This document shows, one piece after another, positions 17,134 through 25,295 of a DNA stretch of 64,000 nt (position 1 is its first letter; every line of letters begins with the position of its first letter). The stretch is from an uncultured Bacteroidales bacterium (lineage in GTDB: Bacteria; Bacteroidota; Bacteroidia; Bacteroidales; Paludibacteraceae): contig ONHW01000015.1 of assembly GCA_900317745.1 (NCBI GenBank), positions 1 through 64,000 of the forward strand. Reading direction: 5' to 3'. Below the pieces are notes generated by a model that was given only the letters and a program-made list of their open reading frames with translations, was not told the origin of the DNA and did not search any database. The translations under genes and the position numbers were made by a program.

Positions 17134-19518
17134 TTATTTTACCTCTACGCCTTGGATGGTGTATGTCTTGCCGTCGCGAAGAATAAGGACCTGATTGTCG
17201 CGCATGAACTTGCGCGGTGCAAGGGCGGACTGCAGCACATCGGTTGAGGTCGCCACGCCGGTTGTAGTGAAACTGCCGGAGTAGGATGCCACCTCTGTAT
17301 CTTCCGCATCTTTGGCGGTGATTGTATAGCCGTACTCGGTGTTGCTGGTCAGACCGGTTACGGTGAACTGCAAGCCATTGGCAGTCATTACGGCTGCCGG
17401 TGCCATCGATTGTCCGTCGCGTCCAGGCGCAAAGGCTATACCTGTCAGTTGACCGTTGGCATTGAACGTGAGACGGCAGAACAAATCGCCTTCTTTGGTG
17501 ATATCGATGGTATATGAGGCGGCTTCGTTCGACACAGGCCAAGTAAAGGTTGCCGAGTTGGCTGAAGGAACGACTGTTGCCGTGTTATCGGTCACTGTTG
17601 TCTCGGTCGCACCGATGGTAAGGATAGAATAGAAATCTTTCCATCCAGTTGCACTGCGGAACATCTCTTCCGAACCTGCCAAGACATATATCGTACAAGC
17701 GTACTTGTCAACCTCCTCAAAGGTGTTGCTTGTAGCCGAAGCCGGCGTCTTGCGGTAGTTGTAGATAGCCGTAATGTTGTTGCAGTTGTAAAACACACGC
17801 TCTTGCAGTTCACGTACATCTTTGCCTAATATAATAGTGCTCAGCGTCTTGATATCGGCAAACGCTTCGTTGCCAATCACGCCTACGCCATCTTCAATCA
17901 CCAGTTCTTTCATTTCCTTTACGGCTTCGACGCCATAACGCATGTTTGTTGTCAGGTCGCCCTCACCGCTGATGGTTAGCGTCTGATTGCCGGTGTCGTA
18001 ACGCCATGTAAGTTGCAGGTTATCACCGCACGTACCGTACTTGTCCACTGCAAAGATTGCTTCAAGAGTTGTATCCTGACGGAGTTCAAAGGTTCGCGGG
18101 TTATCGGTGTTGCCGTCTGACCATTGTGTGAAGTGATAGCCGTAATCGGGAGTTGCCGTTAACAGCATATCGTCACACTTCGTTTGCGGATAGATAACAC
18201 TTCCGTTTTCTGCAGTTATGGTAATTGTATATGGAACGGGTTCGTATTTTACTCTACTGTCATTCTTCAGCAGTTGTTTGAATCGCTCCATTTCTCCGCA
18301 CGGGACATAAATTGATGTCAAACTGCTGCATTCGTAGAAAGCACCCTCTCCAATGCTTGTGACGCTATTAGGGATTGTTATAGAGGTCAAACTGCTGCAA
18401 CCATAGAAAGCATAATGTCCAATGCTTGTGGCGCTATTGGGAATCGTTACAGAGGTTAAACCGGTGCATTCATAGAAAGCATACCATCCTATACTTGTAA
18501 CACTATTGGGAATCTCAACTGCTGTCAAGCTGCTGCAACCGGCGAAAGCACTATATCCAATGCTTGTGATGCTATTGGGAATCTCAACTGCTGTCAAGCT
18601 GCTGCAATTGGAAAAGACACTCTCTCCAATGCTTGTTACACTATTGGGAATCGTCACAGAGGACAAACTGCTGCAATCGGAGAAAGCATAATTTGCAATG
18701 CTTATGACGTTATTGGGAATGGTAATAGAGGTCAAACTGCTGCAACCGGCGAAAGCACTATATCCAATGCTTGTGATGCTATTGGAAATCTCAACTGCTG
18801 TCAAGCTGCTGCAATTGGAAAAGACACTCTCTCCAATGCTTGTTACACTATTGGGAATCGTCACAGAGGACAAACTGCTGCAACCTGCGAAAGCCTCATT
18901 TCCGATGCTTGTGACGCTATTGGGTATGGTAATAGAGGTCAAACTGCTGCAACCGGCGAAAGCATAATCAACAATGCTTGTGATGCTATTGGGAATCGTC
19001 AAAGAGGTCAAACCGCTGCAACCATAGAAAGCATAATCTACAATAGTTGTTACACTATTGGGAATAATATACTCCCCTTGCTTGCGAGTAGGATATTGGA
19101 TGAGCGTGGTTTGTTGCTTGTTGAACAAAACTCCTTCTTTTGAGCTATAATTTGAGTTGTCACCGGCTACACTAAAAGAGGTCAAGCCACTACAACTAAC
19201 GAAAGCATTATCTCTAATAATTGTGACGCTATTGGGTATCGTTACAGAGGTCAAACTGCTGCAATTGCTGAAAGCCATCCATCCGATGCATGTGACGCTA
19301 TAGGTAGTGCCACTATAGGTGACAGACGCAGGGATATCGGCAGTGGTGAGACTCTTGTAGTTGTTCTCATTAAAATACTTATCATATGTCACCTCTGCAG
19401 TTTTGTCCTCCTTGAGGTTGTAATACAGATTGCCAATCTGAACCTTTTCGGCAAACATCGTTCCTACGCTTGCAAAAAACGCAAGAAATAAAGTAAATTG
19501 TTTGAATTTCATACACAT
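17134..19518 (-). CDS. Secreted BspA-type leucine-rich-repeat protein
   Basis: A 794-residue exported protein. A signal peptide (KFKQFTLFLAFFASVGTMFA) is followed, from about residue 75 to 400, by about 14 LRR_5 repeats of 23 residues with the pattern IPNSVTSIGxxAFxGCSSLT. Then come a Bacterial-repeat-like segment (ITAENGSV, TATPDYGYHFTQWSDGNTDNPRT), a second short LRR block, a fibronectin-III-like domain (SATFTWPV, GLTSNTEYGYTITAKD), and the C-terminal motif RDNQVLILRDGKTYTIQG. An unusual Shine-Dalgarno sequence, AGGAGG, lies 5 nt before ATG 19518 and favours that start over ATG 19512. A role as surface adhesin or host/matrix-binding protein is inferred from BspA relatives. Confidence 0.9.
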   Translation of the reverse strand: MCMKFKQFTLFLAFFASVGTMFAEKVQIGNLYYNLKEDKTAEVTYDKYFNENNYKSLTTADIPASVTYSGTTYSVTCIGWMAFSNCSSLTSVTIPNSVTIIRDNAFVSCSGLTSFSVAGDNSNYSSKEGVLFNKQQTTLIQYPTRKQGEYIIPNSVTTIVDYAFYGCSGLTSLTIPNSITSIVDYAFAGCSSLTSITIPNSVTSIGNEAFAGCSSLSSVTIPNSVTSIGESVFSNCSSLTAVEISNSITSIGYSAFAGCSSLTSITIPNNVISIANYAFSDCSSLSSVTIPNSVTSIGESVFSNCSSLTAVEIPNSITSIGYSAFAGCSSLTAVEIPNSVTSIGWYAFYECTGLTSVTIPNSATSIGHYAFYGCSSLTSITIPNSVTSIGEGAFYECSSLTSIYVPCGEMERFKQLLKNDSRVKYEPVPYTITITAENGSVIYPQTKCDDMLLTATPDYGYHFTQWSDGNTDNPRTFELRQDTTLEAIFAVDKYGTCGDNLQLTWRYDTGNQTLTISGEGDLTTNMRYGVEAVKEMKELVIEDGVGVIGNEAFADIKTLSTIILGKDVRELQERVFYNCNNITAIYNYRKTPASATSNTFEEVDKYACTIYVLAGSEEMFRSATGWKDFYSILTIGATETTVTDNTATVVPSANSATFTWPVSNEAASYTIDITKEGDLFCRLTFNANGQLTGIAFAPGRDGQSMAPAAVMTANGLQFTVTGLTSNTEYGYTITAKDAEDTEVASYSGSFTTTGVATSTDVLQSALAPRKFMRDNQVLILRDGKTYTIQGVEVK
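18541..18954 (-). repeat. 207-bp tandem duplication inside the LRR array
   Basis: Copies 18541-18747 and 18748-18954 are exactly three 69-nt LRR units long. The first 139 nt are identical except for one base, while the remainder has diverged. This looks like a recent unequal crossover, or a duplication followed by partial gene conversion, extending the LRR solenoid. Confidence 0.8.
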
Positions 19519-19543
19519 AAAACCCTCCTATTAAAATTCGTCA

Positions 19544-19575
19544 CAAAATTACAAAAATATTCTTACATTTGCAAA
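19544..19575 (-). promoter_or_regulatory. Promoter of the leucine-rich-repeat gene
   Basis: On the minus strand TTTG (19575-19572), a 20-nt spacer and TAATTTTG (19551-19544) match the Bacteroidota consensus. The expected start is near 19537, about 19 nt before ATG 19518, so the transcript has a very short leader. Confidence 0.78.
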
Positions 19576-19622
19576 TCTTTTTGTACTTTTTTACCTAAAA
19601 TGACGCAGAAAATTCAAATTTA

Positions 19623-19654
19623 TTTGCAAATGTCGTTTTTTTTTCGTACCTTTG
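19623..19654 (+). promoter_or_regulatory. Promoter of the cotH-like gene
   Basis: TTTG (19623-19626), a 20-nt spacer and TACCTTTG (19647-19654) match the Bacteroidota consensus. Transcription near 19661 rules out the far upstream open start at 19498 and leaves ATG 19681 or 19693. It faces away from the leucine-rich-repeat promoter, with the two -33 boxes 47 nt apart. Confidence 0.8.
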
Positions 19655-19692
19655 TAGGCGTTTTTTGCGTGTGTGCGTATATGCGAATAAAA

Positions 19693-21627
19693 ATGAAACA
19701 AATAATGACGTTGTTTGGACTGCTGCTTGCGGTCAGCATTGGAGCGCTGGCGGCGGAGAGTACGGCGGCAGAGAGTGCGGCGGCGGGACGAACGAAGATT
19801 GCGCCGCAGGATATGTTCTTGACGGGAACGCCAATGGGGTCGTCGCCGTCGGTGGAGTATGTGAACTTTACGGCAACCACTACACAGAACCTGCCGAAAG
19901 ATGCGTTTGACGGAGATATGAATACGTTCTTTGCGTCGTATGAGCGTTCGTACACGTGGGTAGGACTCGATCTGGGGAGCAAACATGTGATAACAAGAGT
20001 AGGGTGGAGTCCGAGAAATGACGGGCAAGGTCCGAAGCGCGTGCAGTTGGGCGTGTTCGAGGGCGCTAATCAGCCGGACTTTATGGATGCCGTACCGCTG
20101 TACGTGAACGACAAGCAAGGAACAATAGGACGGATGGATTATGCGGATGTCGATTGCTCGGTAGGCTTCCGGTACGTGCGGTATATAGGTCCGAATGATG
20201 CGCGATGCAACGTGGCGGAGATAGAGTTCTACGGCTATCCGGGCGACGGAGACAGCACGCGGCTATATACGCCGACAAACCTGCCCTGCGTGGTTATTCA
20301 TACGAAAAACAACCAAGAGCCGTACGACAAGGTGAACTATATAGAGAGCGTGGTGACGATAGTCGAAAGTCGAAAGTCGATAGTCGATAGTCAAGAGCCG
20401 AAAGTCGTGCAGCTGCGCGACTCGGCAGGGCTGAGGCTGAGAGGAAACGCTTCGATGGGATTTCCGAAGAAGCCGTACAGGATAAAGTTTGCTACCAAAC
20501 ACAGCGTGTTAGGTTCGCCCGCCAAGGCAAAGAACTGGGTGCTGGTGAACAACTACGGTGACAAGACATTGCTGCGGAACATTGTAGCGTTCCACGTGAG
20601 CGACGTGCTGGAAATGCCCTACACACCGTTCTGCCGTCCCGTGGACGTCATACTGAACGGCGAATACAAAGGTTGCTACCAGCTGTGCGACAAGATAGAA
20701 GTGAAGAAAGGTCGCGTGGAGATTGACGAAATGACCCCGACCGACGTGTCCGGCACGGCGCTGAGCGGAGGATATATGTGGGAGATTGACGGTTATGCCA
20801 ATCAGGAACCCTCACCCTACTACTCGCCCCACGGAGTCCCGGTGACACTGCACTCGCCTGACAACGACGAGATAGTGCCCGCACAACGGACGTACTTCGA
20901 GAACTATTACCAAACGATGGAGAATGCGGTGTATAAAAGTTCCGCCAACGATACGACATGGCGGGAGTATATTGACTACAAGACGTTTGCACGGTACTTC
21001 CTCGCCAATGAGGTTTGCGGTAACCCGGATATGATATGGTCGTGCTTCATGTACAAGAAACGCGGCGATATGAAAACTTACACGGGTCCGGTGTGGGATT
21101 TTGATATAGCGTTCGACAACGACTACCGCATCTACCCGACAGCCAATCATACGCAGTTCATCTTCGGCGGTGCAAGCAACGCCGAGTCGTTCACGCGGCA
21201 TATAGTGTTTGCCGACCAGCGCGCACGCGACGAGATGAAAGAGTACTGGCATCGCGGCAGGAACAGAGGTATAAGCGACGAAGAACTGATCGCGTTCATC
21301 GACAGCGTGGCAACCGAACTGGACGAGTCGCAGCGGCTGAACTTCATGCGGTGGCCGATACTGAACCAGACCGTGCACATGAACCCCGTTGCACTGGGCT
21401 CGTACAACGCCGAGTTGCAACGCCTGAAAGGGTTCATGACCATGCGTATAAGCTGGATGGACCAGAAGTTAGGCTACGAGTGGCATCCGCTCGAGCAGCA
21501 GACAACAGTCAGTTATCCGCAATCGGCAGCAGGCAGCCGGCAGCAGGCAACGAAGATCATTCGTGACGGACAACTGCTGATCATCCGAGATGGGAAAGAA
21601 TACAGCGTTTGGGGAATTGAAAATTGA
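19693..21627 (+). CDS. Secreted CotH kinase family protein
   Basis: A protein of about 644 residues with a signal peptide (MKQIMTLFGLLLAVSIGALAA). An N-terminal discoidin-like beta-sandwich follows (residues about 35-185: DAFDGDMNTFFAS, WVGLDLGSKHVITRVGW, YVRYIGPN, VAEIEFYGY). The CotH domain (residues about 235-570) shows LRGNASMGFPKKPYRIKF, NWVLVNNYGDKTLLRN, VDVILNGEYKGCYQL and GPVWDFDIAFDN. CotH proteins are atypical kinases that phosphorylate proteins, or in other settings cell-surface components. A heptanucleotide array lies between the two domains. The C-terminus IIRDGQLLIIRDGKEYSVWG resembles that of the adjacent LRR protein. ATG 19681 is an alternative start. Confidence 0.88.
   Translation: MKQIMTLFGLLLAVSIGALAAESTAAESAAAGRTKIAPQDMFLTGTPMGSSPSVEYVNFTATTTQNLPKDAFDGDMNTFFASYERSYTWVGLDLGSKHVITRVGWSPRNDGQGPKRVQLGVFEGANQPDFMDAVPLYVNDKQGTIGRMDYADVDCSVGFRYVRYIGPNDARCNVAEIEFYGYPGDGDSTRLYTPTNLPCVVIHTKNNQEPYDKVNYIESVVTIVESRKSIVDSQEPKVVQLRDSAGLRLRGNASMGFPKKPYRIKFATKHSVLGSPAKAKNWVLVNNYGDKTLLRNIVAFHVSDVLEMPYTPFCRPVDVILNGEYKGCYQLCDKIEVKKGRVEIDEMTPTDVSGTALSGGYMWEIDGYANQEPSPYYSPHGVPVTLHSPDNDEIVPAQRTYFENYYQTMENAVYKSSANDTTWREYIDYKTFARYFLANEVCGNPDMIWSCFMYKKRGDMKTYTGPVWDFDIAFDNDYRIYPTANHTQFIFGGASNAESFTRHIVFADQRARDEMKEYWHRGRNRGISDEELIAFIDSVATELDESQRLNFMRWPILNQTVHMNPVALGSYNAELQRLKGFMTMRISWMDQKLGYEWHPLEQQTTVSYPQSAAGSRQQATKIIRDGQLLIIRDGKEYSVWGIEN
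20359..20407 (+). repeat. Heptanucleotide array inside the cotH-like gene
   Basis: Seven consecutive 7-nt units of the form AWAGTCG (ATAGTCG, AAAGTCG twice, ATAGTCG, then degenerate copies). They encode the linker between the discoidin-like and CotH domains. The array is 49 nt long, so loss or gain of one unit would shift the frame; three units would keep it. Confidence 0.8.
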
Positions 21628-21665
21628 AAATTAAAAATTATAAATCGATAAATGATAATTAAGCT

Positions 21666-23240
21666 ATGGATACAAGAAAAGTAAGAGTGCGTTTTGCTCC
21701 GTCGCCGACGGGTGCGCTGCATATAGGCGGCGTGCGTACGGCATTGTACAACTACCTGTTCGCCCGCCAGCATGACGGCGATATGCTCCTGCGAATAGAA
21801 GATACCGACTCGACACGCTTCGTGCCGGGCGCAGAAGAGTATATATTGGAGTCGTTGCGCTGGCTCGGGATAGAGATTGACGAAGGTCTGCGGATGAATG
21901 CCGAAGGCAAGATAGAAAGCGTAGGCGAGCACGGTCCGTACCGACAGAGCGAGCGCAGAGATATCTATTGGAAGTATGTGCAACAATTGCTGGACGAGCA
22001 CAAGGCTTACTTGGCGTTCGACACGCCGGAGCAGTTGGAAGCCAAGCGTAAGGAGATACCTAACTTCCAGTACGATGCCACAACGCGAAATATGATGGAC
22101 AACTCGCTGACCTGCCCGCAGGCGAAAGAACGTTTTCTGAACGGCGAGCCTTTTGTGGTGCGCTTCCTGGTAGAGCCCGACGAGGATATAGTGGTGCATG
22201 ACCTGATTCGCGGCGATGTGACAATCAACTCGAACATTCTGGACGACAAGGTGCTGTACAAATCCTCTGACAAACTGCCGACCTACCACCTGGCGAACAT
22301 CGTGGACGACCATCTGATGGGTATAACACATGTTATCCGCGGCGAGGAGTGGTTGCCGAGTGCACCGCTGCACGTGCTACTGTACAAGGCATTCGGCTGG
22401 GAAGATACAATGCCCCAGTTTGCACACCTGCCATTGCTGCTCAAGCCTGACGGCAACGGCAAACTGAGCAAGCGCGACGGAGACAGGCTGGGATTCCCTG
22501 TGTTCCCGCTGGAGTTCCACAACCAGAAAGACGGCACAGTGAGCAGCGGTTACCGCGAGAGCGGATACTATCCCGAGGCGGTGATCAACTTCCTGGCGTT
22601 GTTAGGCTGGCACGCTTCGGGTGACCAGGAGATGTTCTCGATGGACGAACTGATTAGTCAGTTCTCGCTGGAGAGAGTGAGCAAGTCGGGTGCGAAGTTC
22701 GACTACGAGAAGGGCAAATGGTTCAACCACCAGTACCTACAACTGCGCTCGAACGAGCAGCTGGCGGAAGAGTTTCGCCCAATCTTGGTCGAAAAGATAG
22801 GCGAGCGTGCGGTGAAGAACATCGGCAAGGAGAAAGTAGCGCATATCATTGGGTTGATGAAAGAGCGTGTGTCGTTCGTGAGCGAGTTGTGGGAGCAATG
22901 TAACTTCTTCTTCGTAGCACCTGAGGAGTATGACGAGAAGTCGCTGAAGAAACGCTGGAAAGAAGACTCACCGCAACACATGAAAGAACTGCTGGCGGTG
23001 CTGAAAGCGCAGAAAGACTGGAGCGCCGAGGCGCTGGATGCCACCGTGCTGCCGTGGATAGAAGAGAAAGGCTACGGTCTGGGCATTGTGATGAACGCGT
23101 TCCGAATCTGCCTGGTAGGCGCGGCACGCGGTCCGCATATCTGGGCAATAACCGATGTGCTGGGTAAAGACGAGGTGATCCGAAGAGTTGAGGTAGCAAT
23201 CAAGAGATTGCAAAATACAGCAGCCAATCTTGGCTGCTAA
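21666..23240 (+). CDS. gltX: Glutamyl-tRNA synthetase
   Basis: A 524-residue class I aminoacyl-tRNA synthetase charging tRNA-Glu in the cytoplasm. The HIGH motif is in [18 protein letters not shown], followed by [10 protein letters not shown]. The KMSKS equivalent is [14 protein letters not shown] near residue 265, and the C-terminal anticodon-binding helices follow. The length is slightly above the usual ~505. The last residues, AANLGC, and the adjoining stop codon are produced by a repeat-A palindrome that has become the C-terminus. It starts 38 nt after the cotH-like gene in AT-rich DNA. Confidence 0.97.
   Translation: MDTRKVRVRFAPSPTGALHIGGVRTALYNYLFARQHDGDMLLRIEDTDSTRFVPGAEEYILESLRWLGIEIDEGLRMNAEGKIESVGEHGPYRQSERRDIYWKYVQQLLDEHKAYLAFDTPEQLEAKRKEIPNFQYDATTRNMMDNSLTCPQAKERFLNGEPFVVRFLVEPDEDIVVHDLIRGDVTINSNILDDKVLYKSSDKLPTYHLANIVDDHLMGITHVIRGEEWLPSAPLHVLLYKAFGWEDTMPQFAHLPLLLKPDGNGKLSKRDGDRLGFPVFPLEFHNQKDGTVSSGYRESGYYPEAVINFLALLGWHASGDQEMFSMDELISQFSLERVSKSGAKFDYEKGKWFNHQYLQLRSNEQLAEEFRPILVEKIGERAVKNIGKEKVAHIIGLMKERVSFVSELWEQCNFFFVAPEEYDEKSLKKRWKEDSPQHMKELLAVLKAQKDWSAEALDATVLPWIEEKGYGLGIVMNAFRICLVGAARGPHIWAITDVLGKDEVIRRVEVAIKRLQNTAANLGC
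23219..23238. repeat. Family A palindrome forming the gltX C-terminus
   Basis: AGCAGCCAA-TC-TTGGCTGCT is a 20-nt palindrome that encodes the final AANLGC of GltX and supplies the first base of its TAA stop. A family B repeat begins 3 nt later, so two repeat types are nested at one site. Confidence 0.85.
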
Positions 23241-23286
23241 AAGAAAAAAGACCGCTTTGAGTGAGCGAAGCAAACGGTCTTTCGAC
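23241..23286. repeat. Family B repeat with inverted ends, possible terminator
   Basis: The family B unit is followed by an inverted copy, giving an 8-bp stem AAAGACCG/CGGTCTTT (23247-23282). On the minus strand the stem is followed by T-rich DNA. It may act as the gltX terminator, although the plus-strand tail is not strongly T-rich. The related copy at 46335-46418 shares about 30 nt with it. Confidence 0.7.
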
Positions 23287-23303
23287 TAATAAAACATAAC
23301 ACC

Positions 23304-25292
23304 ATGAGAACGAACTTGAGTTCACAGATTTCTTTGAGCCATGTGGCGAAGAAATTGTACAAGCCCGACGACGTGTTCGAGCTGTCGCGTGTAAGCCGGA
23401 TGGAAAAGGTGAAAACCACCATTTACGAGACCGGCAAGGAAGGTGCCATAGCCGTGGCACAGCATATAGCCGAGTTGATTGCCCAACGACAGAAGGAGGG
23501 CAAGAAGTTCGTGCTGAGTATGATGACAGGCCGTTCGATGCAAGACATTTTCGCAGAACTGATACGTCTGCACGAAGGTGGATTGAGTTTCCGGAACGTG
23601 GTACTGGTGGTGGGCTATGAGTATTATCCGCTTGCCTCGGAGGATGCAGGTTGTCTGGGGCAGCTGGAAGAGCAGTTCATTAGCAAGGTAGGTCTGCTAC
23701 CTGCGAACGTGATTGCTATACCCGGCACTCTGGCTAAAGAAGATATTATCGATGCCTGTGCTGCGTACGAGCGCACGATACAGGAGCTGGGTGGCATTGA
23801 CCTTATGCTGTTGGGTATAGGTCGCGGCGGCAATATTGCCTTCAACGAGCCCGGCTCGCAATTCAACAGCGAGACGCGTCTGGTGCTGCTCGACAACAAC
23901 TCCCGCGCCGATGCGAGTGAGATGTTCGGCAACGCCGAGTCCGTGCCGATGAGCGCGATAACAATAGGTATAGGTACTATACTCAAGGCACGCGAGATTC
24001 TGCTGGTGGCTTGGGGCGATCATAAGGCTGCTCAGGTGGCCAGGGCGATAGAGCAGGAAGCCTCGCCCGCATGTCCCGCTTCGGCACTGCAGTTGGCGTC
24101 GAATGCACATATAGCCCTTGACCTGTCGGCTGCCGACAGGCTGACACGAATAAGCAAGCCGTGGATGGTGACCAGTTGCGAGTGGGACGATCAGCTGATA
24201 CGCAAGGCTATCGTTTGGCTGTGCGAGAAAACCGACAAGCCGATCCTGAAACTGACTAACAAGGATTATAACGATCACGGCCTGGCAGAGTTGATCACGT
24301 TGTTCGGTTCGGCATACAACTGTAACATCAAGGTCTTCAACGACCTGCAGCACACTATCACCGGTTGGCCCGGCGGCAAGCCGAACGCGGATGACAGCAA
24401 TCGTCCGGAGCGGGCTAAGCCGTTCCCGAAGAACGTGGTGATCTTCTCGCCGCACCCCGACGACGATGTGATCAGTATGGGCGGCACGTTTGCACGACTG
24501 ATCAAGCAGGGACACAACGTACATATCGCCTATCAGACATCGGGCTGTATAGCAGTGTGCGACGACGAGGTGGTGCGGTTCATGGACTTTATCAAAGGCT
24601 ATAAGGCAATGCACCTGCCCGAAGACAAGGTGATAGACAAGAAGTATGACGAGTATCTGAACTTCTTCAGCAAGGAGAAGATAGGCGACCAGGACACACG
24701 TGAGATACTGGATATCAAGGCACTGATTCGTCGCGGCGAGGCGACAGCCGCCTGCCGGCACATGGGGCTGCCGCTGGATCATATACACTTCCTCAATCTG
24801 CCGTTCTACGAGACCGGCACGATCAAGAAAGGTCCGTTGACGGAGAATGATATACGTATCGTGGAGAACCTGCTGCTGGAGGTTAAGCCCGACCAGATCT
24901 TCGTAGCCGGCGACCTGGCTGACCCGCACGGCACGCACCGCGTATGTACGGATGCTGTGCTGGCTGCGATAGATGATCTGAAGCAGACCGAGGCGTGGGA
25001 CGAGTGGCTGAAAGGTTGCCGTATATGGATGTACCGCGGCGCATGGATGGAGTGGGGCGTTGACCTGATACAGATGGCAGTGCCAATGTCACCGGAGGAA
25101 CTCCGCGCCAAACGCAATGCTATACTCAAGCACCAGTCACAGATGGAGAGTGCACCGTTCATGGGCAACGACGAGCGCCTGTTCTGGCAGCGTGCGGAGG
25201 ACAGAAACCATGCTACGGCGGAACTCTATGCCAAACTCGGACTCGCCAATTATGAAGCGATTGAAGCTTTTGTTCAATATATACCATTGTAA
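23304..25292 (+). CDS. NagB-like domain fused to a PIG-L/LmbE deacetylase
   Basis: A 662-residue fusion known in Bacteroidota. Residues about 40-280 resemble glucosamine-6-phosphate deaminase (VLSMMTGRSMQDIFAELI, GIGRGGNIAFNEPG, VPMSAITIGIGTILKA). Residues about 380-640 are a PIG-L-type zinc deacetylase with SPHPDDDVISMGGTF and DPHGTHRVC, which supply metal ligands. In the NagB part the E. coli catalytic DGH triplet is replaced by GGN, while the FNEP glutamate is kept. Deaminase activity is therefore doubtful and the PIG-L half is the more credible enzyme, probably an N-acetylglucosamine deacetylase. It is followed after 3 nt by a GT2 gene. Confidence 0.85.
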   Translation: MRTNLSSQISLSHVAKKLYKPDDVFELSRVSRMEKVKTTIYETGKEGAIAVAQHIAELIAQRQKEGKKFVLSMMTGRSMQDIFAELIRLHEGGLSFRNVVLVVGYEYYPLASEDAGCLGQLEEQFISKVGLLPANVIAIPGTLAKEDIIDACAAYERTIQELGGIDLMLLGIGRGGNIAFNEPGSQFNSETRLVLLDNNSRADASEMFGNAESVPMSAITIGIGTILKAREILLVAWGDHKAAQVARAIEQEASPACPASALQLASNAHIALDLSAADRLTRISKPWMVTSCEWDDQLIRKAIVWLCEKTDKPILKLTNKDYNDHGLAELITLFGSAYNCNIKVFNDLQHTITGWPGGKPNADDSNRPERAKPFPKNVVIFSPHPDDDVISMGGTFARLIKQGHNVHIAYQTSGCIAVCDDEVVRFMDFIKGYKAMHLPEDKVIDKKYDEYLNFFSKEKIGDQDTREILDIKALIRRGEATAACRHMGLPLDHIHFLNLPFYETGTIKKGPLTENDIRIVENLLLEVKPDQIFVAGDLADPHGTHRVCTDAVLAAIDDLKQTEAWDEWLKGCRIWMYRGAWMEWGVDLIQMAVPMSPEELRAKRNAILKHQSQMESAPFMGNDERLFWQRAEDRNHATAELYAKLGLANYEAIEAFVQYIPL

Positions 25293-25295
25293 GAT

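Noticed and set aside
18500..18970. Regular repeats that could suggest a CRISPR array
   Set aside because: The 69-nt period is the codon-level repeat of 23-residue LRR units in a long open frame, with no unique spacers.
20359..20407. Heptamer repeats as a possible CRISPR remnant or attachment site
   Set aside because: The units are only 7 nt, contiguous and without spacers, so a simple-sequence array is the better description.
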